Assembly: GCA_021200565.1 (NCBI GenBank)
Contig: JAJQGJ010000002.1
Coordinates: 1 to 64,000 of the forward strand
Direction: 5' to 3'
Length of the DNA: 64,000 bases
Origin: Oscillospiraceae bacterium
Lineage (GTDB): Bacteria; Bacillota; Clostridia; Oscillospirales; Ruminococcaceae
Shown here: positions 17,562 through 25,200 of the stretch, one piece after another
Layout of the letters: each line of letters opens with the position of its first letter
How positions within the stretch are numbered: position 1 is the stretch's first letter
Notes under the pieces: model-generated
The model's input: only the letters and a program-made list of their open reading frames with translations
Database searches by the model: none
Told to the model about the DNA's origin: nothing
Made by a program: the position numbers and the translations under genes

Positions 17562-18134
17562 ATGACCAAATCCACCACCAAAGAAAACCAGAAGCTAAAC
17601 GAAGCTATTATCTTCGCCGTCAACCAGCATGCTGGACAGCTCCGAAAGGGCTCTAGCAAGCCGTACATAGTGCATCCGATTGAAGTCTTTCAGCTTCTCT
17701 ATTCGATGAAGGCAGACACAAACCTCATTATTGCCGGACTTCTCCACGATACGGTTGAGGACACCGGTGCGACTGTTGACGAAATAAGAGAACGATTCGG
17801 TGAGGATGTTGCTACTCTCGTTGCGGCTCATAGCGAGGACAAGTCGAAGACGTGGGATGAGCGCAAAATCTCCGCAATCGAGGAGCTTGAGACCGCCGAT
17901 AAACGTCTCAAAATGCTTGTCATGGCGGATAAGCTCTCGAATATGCGGAGCATCGAGTCGGATTATAACGAAATCGGCGAAGACCTCTGGAACCGCTTCA
18001 ATGCGCCATTTGAGAAGCAGAAGTGGTACTATACAGGCATCAAGGACGCTCTTGAGAGTATGTCAACCTATCCCGAAACCAGGAAGTGCTATGAAGAGCT
18101 TGCAGGAATCTGGGGGAGGGTGTTCGGGAAGTGA
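17562..18134 (+). CDS. HD-domain (p)ppGpp hydrolase-like protein
   Basis: 190 residues from ATG 17562 (GAGG six bases upstream); frame extending upstream runs through the tRNA fragment and is not used. RelA/SpoT-type HD fold: HAGQLRKGSSKPYIVHPIEV with the first His, LLHDTVEDTGAT carrying the HD pair (about 63-66), and a C-terminal VMADKLSNMRSIESD. This short HD-only form resembles MESH1-like small alarmone hydrolases; substrate is inferred. First chromosomal gene beyond the attachment site. Confidence 0.85.
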   Translation: MTKSTTKENQKLNEAIIFAVNQHAGQLRKGSSKPYIVHPIEVFQLLYSMKADTNLIIAGLLHDTVEDTGATVDEIRERFGEDVATLVAAHSEDKSKTWDERKISAIEELETADKRLKMLVMADKLSNMRSIESDYNEIGEDLWNRFNAPFEKQKWYYTGIKDALESMSTYPETRKCYEELAGIWGRVFGK

Positions 18135-18218
18135 GGGTCTTTAGACAGGTTGTCAGTTTGCGTGCGCAGAAGCGTTACTTTCAAAATAACGTGAAAGCTC
18201 TAAGATTCTACGTCAGAC

Positions 18219-18353
18219 TCAAGCTGATAGAGAATCTGACGGAGTACACCAAGGACAATGAACACCCTTGCCGGGTTTGTAGTCAAAGACTCTGTTGAAG
18301 TCCTTCATGACGGCGACTGCAATTTCTTCGAGATTACCATAGGATAAAATCAT
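18219..18353 (-). pseudogene. Decayed ImmA/IrrE-type gene in SOS operon
   Basis: From ATG 18353 it reads 44 codons (MILSYGNLEEIAVAVMKDFN then a stop at 18219). The start resembles ImmA/IrrE-family proteins that follow this kind of 85-residue gene beside Y-family polymerases in Clostridia. The HExxH peptidase part is absent; the remaining ~80 bases toward the HD gene are scrambled. Its start overlaps the upstream stop by one base (TAATG). Family call is from memory of this gene context. Confidence 0.4.
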
Positions 18354-18610
18354 TAGCATCCCTCCTTTGCTTCTACAAACCACCTGTTGCCCTCCTGAAA
18401 CAGAAACGACTCCTGTCCTTTAATCAGAACAGTGTAACGTATACCTCCACCGCTGACCGCCATCGAAGCGGCACGGCACTTATAAAGTACTTTCTCAATG
18501 TGAAACACAAGTCCGTTTTTCCAAATGACGAAGCAAGGCATAATGTTGCCCTGCTCGTCGATGTTGACGTTTACTGAAACATAAGCCTTTCTTCTCTTAA
18601 CATCAGTCAT
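18353..18610 (-). CDS. Small SOS-associated hypothetical protein
   Basis: 85 residues, mostly beta-strand-like, with AYVSVNVNIDEQGNIMPCFV, then IEKVLYKCRAASMAVSGGGI, and a C-terminal ENRWFVEAK-type end (GNRWFVEAKEGC). Similar small proteins occur next to DNA polymerase Y and ImmA genes in Firmicutes; no activity is known to me. It is the first gene behind the minus-strand promoter that carries two LexA boxes, so it should be DNA-damage inducible. Confidence 0.6.
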   Translation of the reverse strand: MTDVKRRKAYVSVNVNIDEQGNIMPCFVIWKNGLVFHIEKVLYKCRAASMAVSGGGIRYTVLIKGQESFLFQEGNRWFVEAKEGC

Positions 18611-18646
18611 GATAAATCTCCAATCTTAAAAATCTCGCTCTGGCTA

Positions 18647-18734
18647 TTGACATGGCTGTCGGTTGTATGGTATCATATTATCGAACAGCCGTTCTTTTTA
18701 AGAAGAGTATACCACGAACATAAGTTCATGTCAA
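18647..18734. promoter_or_regulatory. Divergent SOS promoters with two LexA (DinR) boxes
   Basis: Minus-strand promoter: TTGACA (18729-18734), 17 bases, TATACT (18706-18711). Plus-strand promoter: TTGACA (18647-18652), 18 bases, TATCAT (18671-18676). LexA boxes GAACagccGTTC (18683-18694) and GAACataaGTTC (18716-18727) match the Firmicute consensus exactly. The second lies in the minus-strand spacer and the first just downstream of both -10 regions, so LexA can block both. Confidence 0.85.
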
Positions 18735-18915
18735 GCATTTTTGAAAATTTGTTCGCATCAAAATTTTGGAGGAGGAACACGGAGCATGAACATGAAGATG
18801 ACGTCAGAGTTCCTGTTGTAGGCACACTTGCTGTTGACGGCATTCTCCGTACTTTCTTGCCGTATGAAACTGGTATTTGTTCATAAAAGGTTCATAATTT
18901 TTTCGCACAAAACGG
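18735..18915 (+). other. Region transcribed from the plus SOS promoter, no assigned gene
   Basis: About 180 bases. Short open frames exist (one starting ATG 18728 ends at 18886; another follows GGAGGAGG near 18772), but none looks like a known SOS protein. A LexA-like regulator gene often found here is absent. I see no feature I can name. Confidence 0.3.
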
Positions 18916-19003
18916 TTGCATTTTTCTGTACAATCAGGTACAATATAAATAAACTCGAGTGGCGTTGAGTTGTCATAATAATGCTATGTACAATATTTTG
19001 TAC
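18916..19003 (+). promoter_or_regulatory. Promoter and palindromic operator of the dehydrogenase gene
   Basis: TTGCAT (18916-18921), 17 bases, TACAAT (18939-18944). About 44 bases downstream is the palindrome GTACAA-TATT-TTGTAC (18988-19003), and half-sites of the same word (GTACAAT) overlap the promoter itself. Looks like a repressor operator; the repressor is not encoded nearby. Confidence 0.6.
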
Positions 19004-19035
19004 GCTAAAATTTAAGAAAGGTATGGTGTATTCAA

Positions 19036-19806
19036 ATGGATGCATTCAGAATGGACGGAAAAGTAGCATTGGTTGCAGGCGCAAGCTCAGGAATGGGTGC
19101 CGGCACAGCCAAGATTCTCGCTGAAGCAGGAGCAAAGGTCTTTATCCTTGCAAGGCGTGAAAGCAAATTGGCAAATGTCCAGAAGGAAATAACAAGCAAC
19201 GGTGGTATCTGTGAATATATGGTTTGTGATACTTCCAGCGAAGAGAATTGCAAAAACGCTGTTGATGCATGTGTAAAGGCTTTTGGTCGTGTGGACGCAT
19301 TGGTTTACTGTGCAGGCATAGAAGGAAGTTCAACGCTATATTCTCCGGTTGAGGAGCAATTTGAAGCTGATAACCTTCATAATGTTATGAGCGTTAATTT
19401 CGACGGAATCTACTATATGATAAAGTACGTTTATCCTGAGATGGTGAAAGTCGGCGGCGGTTCAATCGTCGATATTTCCTCTGTTGCGGCTATAAGGTCA
19501 GGTATGAGCTCTGTAGCATACGCTTCTTCCAAAGGCGCAATGTGGAGCATGGTTAAGACTCTTGCCAGAATGGTGGGTCCCCAGAAGATTCGCGTCAACT
19601 CTATCCTGCCCGGAATGGTCGAGACAGAAATGACGCAGGACTATGTCAAGGATCCGGCTTTCCTTGAGCAGTTTATTCCCACTATTGCCCTGCGTGATTC
19701 CGGAAAGGTTGACGATATCGGAAACACTGTTCTGTTCCTTGTCTCTGATGCTTCCAGATACATTACAGGGCAGGACATCGTTGTTGACGGCGGTATGACC
19801 TGCTAA
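19036..19806 (+). CDS. Short-chain dehydrogenase/reductase (SDR)
   Basis: 256 residues, the classical SDR length. NAD(P)-binding AGASSGMGAGTAKIL at about 14-28, strand end VYCAG (in place of NNAG), catalytic Ser in IVDISSVAAI, catalytic YASSKGA (about 158-164), and the C-terminal SDASRYITGQDIVVDGGMTC typical of FabG-like enzymes. An oxidoreductase with unknown substrate; hydroxysteroid or 3-oxoacyl substrates are common for gut SDRs. Transcribed from its own promoter with palindromic operator and closed by its own terminator, it is a free-standing unit placed inside the SOS module between the LexA-box region and the polymerase. Confidence 0.88.
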   Translation: MDAFRMDGKVALVAGASSGMGAGTAKILAEAGAKVFILARRESKLANVQKEITSNGGICEYMVCDTSSEENCKNAVDACVKAFGRVDALVYCAGIEGSSTLYSPVEEQFEADNLHNVMSVNFDGIYYMIKYVYPEMVKVGGGSIVDISSVAAIRSGMSSVAYASSKGAMWSMVKTLARMVGPQKIRVNSILPGMVETEMTQDYVKDPAFLEQFIPTIALRDSGKVDDIGNTVLFLVSDASRYITGQDIVVDGGMTC

Positions 19807-19830
19807 ACAGCTCCATATAATCATAAAAAG

Positions 19831-19854
19831 GCGGAAGCATATTGCTTCCGCTTT
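19831..19854 (+). terminator. Terminator of the dehydrogenase gene
   Basis: Perfect hairpin GCGGAAGC (19831-19838)/GCTTCCGC (19844-19851) followed by TTT. Confidence 0.75.
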
Positions 19855-19926
19855 AAAATTATAAACCAAAAAATTTCCCGAAGTAACGAAGAGCTATCAC
19901 GCAAAGGAAAGGAGTGAGACCGAATC

Positions 19927-21432
19927 ATGAAAGACCGCACCTACATCGCAATAGATCTCAAAAGCTTTTATGCTTCGGTTGAGTGCCGGGAGCGAGGGCT
20001 GGATCCGATGGACACAAATCTCGTTGTGGCGGACGAATCGAGGACAGACAAGACCATCTGCCTTGCGGTTACGCCCTCTCTCAAAGCCTATGGCATTTCC
20101 GGACGAGGACGGCTCTTTGAAGTCAAGCAAAGAGTAAAAGAAGTAAACATAGGAAGACGGCACGATGCTCCGGGGAGGTCTCTTGAGGGAAAGTCCTGCT
20201 TCTTCTCGGAGATTCAGGCGAACCCCAAGCTTGAGGTTGACTTCATCATCGCTCCTCCGCAGATGGCGAAATATATGGAGGTCAGCACCAAAATCTATCA
20301 GGTCTACATGAAGTACGTTTCGCCTGAGGACATTGTTGTCTACTCGATAGACGAGGTTTTCATGGACGTGACCGATTACCTGAAGACCTACGGGATGACC
20401 GCCCACGAGCTTGCGATGAAGATGATTCTGGATGTCATTGAGACGACGGGAATCACTGCAACTGCCGGAATCGGGACGAATCTCTATCTCTGCAAGGTTG
20501 CGATGGACATTGTCGCAAAGCACATTCCTGCGGACGAGAACGGTGTGAGAATTGCCGAGCTTACTGAGATGAGCTATAGAAGAACTATGTGGACGCACCA
20601 GCCTCTCACAGATTTCTGGCGTGTCGGGCGTGGGTATGCCAAGAAGCTTGAGGAGCATGGAATGTTCACAATGGGTGATGTTGCGAGATGCTCTGTTCAG
20701 AATGAGAACTTGCTCTACAGGCTTTTCGGAAAGAATGCGGAGCTTCTCATCGACCACGCTTGGGGCTGGGAGCCGACGACTATTGAGGCGATCAAGGCAT
20801 ACAAGCCGGGAAGTAACAGCCTTGGTTCCGGACAGGTTCTTCATACTCCTTATGAAGCTGAAAAGGCGAAGCTCGTCCTCCGGGAAATGGCGGATATGCT
20901 GACTCTTGACCTTGTTGAAAAGGGCTTCGTCACCGACCAGATTGTCGTGACTATCGGCTACGATGTTGAAAATCTCACCGACCCGAAGCGCAGGGAAAGC
21001 TACCACGGCGCAGTCGTCAAAGACCACTATGGCAGGCTGATTCCGAAGCATTCTCACGGAACAGCGAACCTCGGCGGGTATACCTCCTCCACAAAGAAAA
21101 TTCTGAGTGCCGTCTCGGAGCTTTTTGACCGAATCGTCGATAAAAATCTTCTCATCAGGAGACTGAATATTACCGCCAGTCACGTCATCCCCGAAGCGGA
21201 AGCTCCGAAAAATGACGTGCCCGAACAGCTCGACTTCTTCACTGATTACGAGGCGAAGCAAGCTGAAAAAGAGCAGGAGCAGCGTGAGCTTGAGCGAGAG
21301 AAGAAGCAGCAGGAAGCAATCTTAAAGATAAAGAAAAAGTACGGCAAGAACGCCATACTCAAGGGCATGAATTTTGAAGATGGTGCGACCGCAAAGGATC
21401 GCAACTCGCAGATTGGAGGGCATAAGGCGTGA
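19927..21432 (+). CDS. Y-family DNA polymerase (UmuC/DinB type)
   Basis: 501 residues. Palm motifs: YIAIDLKSFYASVECRERG with the first metal Asp (about 8) and steric-gate area, and VVYSIDEVFMDVTDY with the SIDE pair (about 139-145); TAGIGTNLYLCKVAMD helix-hairpin-helix region; little-finger domain; charged coiled tail (EKEQEQRELEREKKQQEAIL) of about 60 residues. A translesion polymerase expected to be SOS-induced. Its stop overlaps the GTG of the YolD-like gene (GTGA), so translation is coupled. The start follows AAAGGAGTG. No LexA box is visible right before it. Confidence 0.93.
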   Translation: MKDRTYIAIDLKSFYASVECRERGLDPMDTNLVVADESRTDKTICLAVTPSLKAYGISGRGRLFEVKQRVKEVNIGRRHDAPGRSLEGKSCFFSEIQANPKLEVDFIIAPPQMAKYMEVSTKIYQVYMKYVSPEDIVVYSIDEVFMDVTDYLKTYGMTAHELAMKMILDVIETTGITATAGIGTNLYLCKVAMDIVAKHIPADENGVRIAELTEMSYRRTMWTHQPLTDFWRVGRGYAKKLEEHGMFTMGDVARCSVQNENLLYRLFGKNAELLIDHAWGWEPTTIEAIKAYKPGSNSLGSGQVLHTPYEAEKAKLVLREMADMLTLDLVEKGFVTDQIVVTIGYDVENLTDPKRRESYHGAVVKDHYGRLIPKHSHGTANLGGYTSSTKKILSAVSELFDRIVDKNLLIRRLNITASHVIPEAEAPKNDVPEQLDFFTDYEAKQAEKEQEQRELEREKKQQEAILKIKKKYGKNAILKGMNFEDGATAKDRNSQIGGHKA

Positions 21433-21911
21433 AGAATCCGTACGAAGACATCATCAACCTCCCTCACCATGTCTCGAAGACCCATCCTCAGATGTCCATG
21501 CAGGACAGAGCCGCTCAGTTTTCTCCGTTCGCCGCTCTCACCGGCTACGATGATGCCATTGACGAGACCGCCCGCCTGACCGGCAGGAAGATTGAACTCG
21601 GCGAGGAAGCGAAAGAAATCCTCGATAGAAAGCTGCAGTATCTTGGGAGTATAATCTCCGACCAGCCGGAAATCTCGGTCACTTATTTTGTGCCGGATGA
21701 AAAGAAAGACGGCGGAGAATATGTCACCGTGAAAGGGAATCTGAAACGGATTGATGAGTTTGAGAGGGCAATCATTATGACGGATGGAAAGAAAATTCTG
21801 ATGGATGAGATTATAGATATTGAAAGTGAATTTTTTACGAAAGGATTCTATGACGGCGATGTTGATGGACAGGCAGGGCAAATACATCGAATAAATCAAA
21901 TATCTATCTGA
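21429..21911 (+). CDS. YolD-like protein
   Basis: 160 residues from GTG 21429. SMQDRAAQFSPFAALTGYDD is the family signature near residue 25-45, and TVKGNLKRIDEFERAIIM with ILMDEIIDIESE end the conserved part. The last ~25 residues look extended. YolD-like proteins are encoded after UmuC-type polymerases in Bacillus and Clostridia and are thought to replace UmuD functionally. Overlaps the polymerase stop by 4 bases. Confidence 0.88.
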   Translation: MKNPYEDIINLPHHVSKTHPQMSMQDRAAQFSPFAALTGYDDAIDETARLTGRKIELGEEAKEILDRKLQYLGSIISDQPEISVTYFVPDEKKDGGEYVTVKGNLKRIDEFERAIIMTDGKKILMDEIIDIESEFFTKGFYDGDVDGQAGQIHRINQISI

Positions 21912-21970
21912 GTCAGAATGCTTCTCAAGAGAGGGAGAGTAAGAGGAGTAGCGAACTTGAATAAATAGAC

Positions 21971-22016
21971 AAGACTTATTGATTTACACCCTGTTAATCA
22001 ATAAGTCTTTCTTTTT
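21971..22016. terminator. Strong bidirectional terminator
   Basis: Perfect 14-bp stem AAGACTTATTGATT (21971-21984)/AATCAATAAGTCTT (21996-22009), 11-base loop, followed by TCTTTTT. Confidence 0.9.
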
Positions 22017-22086
22017 CTATTCTTCTTGCATGCGATAGTATTCCATGTGATAGAGTGTACTTAATCGCAAATTTTTGTAGATAATA

Positions 22087-22115
22087 TTGTATTTTCGCAG
22101 AGGACATGCTATAAT
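22087..22115 (+). promoter_or_regulatory. Promoter of the helicase/kinase locus
   Basis: TTGTAT (22087-22092), 17 bases, extended -10 TGCTATAAT (22107-22115). About 120 bases of leader precede the start codon; the region from the terminator to 22236 otherwise holds no gene. Confidence 0.7.
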
Positions 22116-22236
22116 ATGCTTTGGTTAGTTGAAACCACGCCAAAACTTGCAGACGCCTTGATTGCAAGGTAGATGATATTATGGATGTAATCGAACTAAA
22201 CGATAAAGGACAGTAACTAAGCAAGGAGAATTTCTT

Positions 22237-25200
22237 ATGTCTTCTACACTGTTAGACAAGAAAATTGAATACTGGGAACACCAACTTCTTGATCTCGGAA
22301 AGCGCAATAAAATGATCAATTATCGAGAAACAAAGAGGTCAACCTTGAAGCTGGTTGAACCGGCATTTGAAGACTTATTCCAAAGGTTAGCAATCAATGA
22401 AGAAACGCTTACATTCCAACGCTCTGTAGATCGAGAAACCGACATTCGTGTCTTCTCAATTTTATCTCTCCTTGAAAATCTTTCTTCCCCATTGCCTGTT
22501 ACTATTGGCGATATAAAGGCAGAGGGAAGCATTTTGGAACGGCAAAAAACACTGAAGAATATTCGTTCAAAGTCACGTCTTTCAATGGAAGAACAAGGAA
22601 CAAATATCCTATACCTTTCGTTCGGATTTATTGAATGGCGAGACGGCAAGGGTGCATCTGCACAATGGATAAAATCCCCTCTAATTCTTGTGCCTGCTGT
22701 ATTGGCACTTGAAGCTTTGAACTCGCCATATTCTCTATCAAAACATGAAGATGACATTGTAGTCAATCCGACGTTGCAATACTATCTCAAGACTGAATAC
22801 GGAATCGATCTGCCGGACTTCGATGCAGACAAAGACACTCTAAGCGATTACTTAGAAAGCCTCGAAGAAATTGCAGATCAGCGTGGTTGGCGAATCTTGA
22901 AGGAAGTCAGTCTGGGATTGCTTTCTTTTTTGAAGATTTCAATGTATAACGATCTAATGCGGAACGAAGAGCGGATTAAAAGCAACCCAGTAATCAAGGC
23001 TATGTCTGGTGACACTGACGAAGCAAACGACATTCCTGAGAACTTGCGGACTTTTGATTTAGATTCGATACGGACACAAGATTGTTATCAGGTTATGAGT
23101 GCAGACTCAAGTCAGCAAGATGCGATCCTTTATTCTAAAAACAATATAAGCTTTGTTATGCAGGGACCTCCTGGTACAGGCAAAAGCCAAACTATTACCA
23201 ATATCATCGCAGAAGCTTTAGCTGATGGTAAAAAAATATTGTTTGTTTCGGAGAAAATGGCTGCGCTTCAGGTAGTTTACCGAAGATTACAAGACGCTCA
23301 TCTTGCTGATTTCTGTTTACCATTACACAGTTACAAAGCAAATAAGAAAGAAATTCTTGAGCAAATTGGTGCGAATTTACGCCTGAAACAGACACGAGTA
23401 AAGGACACCGCATTAAATAATCTAGAAGAGCTGCTGGCTATTCGTCAGGAGTTGAATCAATATGCAACAGAATTGCATCAGCTTAATCCTGAACTCAATA
23501 TAAGCTGCTACGAGGTCTACAGTAAATTAGAGGATGTTAACGATGCTCCTTCTGTAACATACGCCATAGACGCTCCATTAACAGTAACTCAAGCTAAGCT
23601 ACAAGCATATCTTAACAAGCTGAAGGACTATTCTTTGGCTATTCAAAGAATAAGCTACGAGATACATAACAACCCGTGGGATGGACTGAAGTCTCGAACA
23701 ACTGGGTATGAATACACAGAAAAAATGCGGCAAGAATTAACATCCCTGCGGGATGCGATAGATGCTGTATTTAGATCCATATCGGACATCAAAGAATGTC
23801 CTGATTTAATATCTGTGTTGTCATACACTTCCCTTCTCGCAATGGTAAAGACCATGTGTGGCATTTGCGAACTACCTGCTATTCCTGATATTTGGCTTGA
23901 GACAGGGAAACTTCAAGTCGTTCGCACTGAAGCTGAAGACCTTAAAGCAAAATACGAAAAACTCTTTGTGCTCGAGAATAGTATATCGGGCGTTTTTGTA
24001 TCGAATATTTATGACTATAACTACAATGATTGGAAAGACAATCTGTTGGCTATAGCAAACAGCCTTGTTGGAATGCCGTTTATCAAGAACGCCAACTCAG
24101 ATTTCTTTGTGGAAAATCATGCTTCATTGCATCAGATGTTCACAGACATTCGAGATCAGCTTGCTCAGGCAATTTCTGCTTTCGATTCGATGAACTCTAT
24201 GCTTGGCTTTAACGGCGCAGTCAATAAAAATAACCAGCAGGACATCGCTGCTGTACTTGCCGCAATTAGAGGTAATATCATTATTCCCTCACAATGGTTT
24301 GACAATGATACAACAAAATACAAAGCGTTAGTTTTAGAGGCAAAAGCAAAAGCGTCGTATCTCTCAGAAACAAAGGATCGTATTTTAGCTGATTGGGAAT
24401 CTGATGTTCTGCGCTTAGACTATGCCCCTATGTTGCTACGATATAAAACAGAGTACACAAGCTTTTTCAAAATCTTCAAGTCGCAATATAAGCAAGACAA
24501 AAAGCAAATTCAAGCTCTATCAAAAACTGTTATCAAGAAATTATCGGATGAAGCTGCAAGTTCTCTGTTGCTTAGTCTGAAGGAATACCATGAGCAATTA
24601 GCATGGTTTGAATCTAATTCTGCAAGTCTGGCTGATGCACTTTCCATCTATTATAACGGCGTTGAATCTAAGTGGGATGATGCACTCGCTGCAATAGATG
24701 TGATAGAGAAACTGAAAGCTCTTCCTACGGCGTGTATCACCGATAATCTGCAAAGAATTGTGTCGCAGGATCATTCTAAACAAATTGCCGCATTAGATGA
24801 ACACCTAAGCTCGTCTATGACCGCATTTGCCAAGATTCAGGATGTCATATCTTCTGGCGCAATAGAGCTTAATATTGACAAGACCGATTTTGACGGAAAA
24901 ACAGCTATAGAACAGATTGATATTTATCTGAGAGAACTTAATCGTGTAGCAGACGAAACAGCCTTACTTGCTCCATATTTGGTGAATAAAGGAGTTCAAG
25001 TTTCTGTAATTTATGGAGCGATTGAAGACTTGAACGAACATACAGGACTCTCTGAATTGCTTAGTACTGGTAAACATTTTTATGAGCGGCATTTTGGTGA
25101 ATTTTACGCCGATCGCAAAACTGATTGGGACAACATCCTCAAGTTACTCAGCCAGACAGAAAATATCATTCAGATGGAACTGTATGAGGAATTAAAGCCC

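Noticed and set aside
18728-18886. Small plus-strand gene behind the SOS promoter
   Set aside because: Open for about 52 codons, but the ATG lacks a ribosome site and the product matches nothing known; left unassigned.
19897-21261. Long minus-strand open frame (454 codons) opposite the Y-family polymerase
   Set aside because: Antisense shadow of a clear polymerase gene; Arg/His-rich composition.
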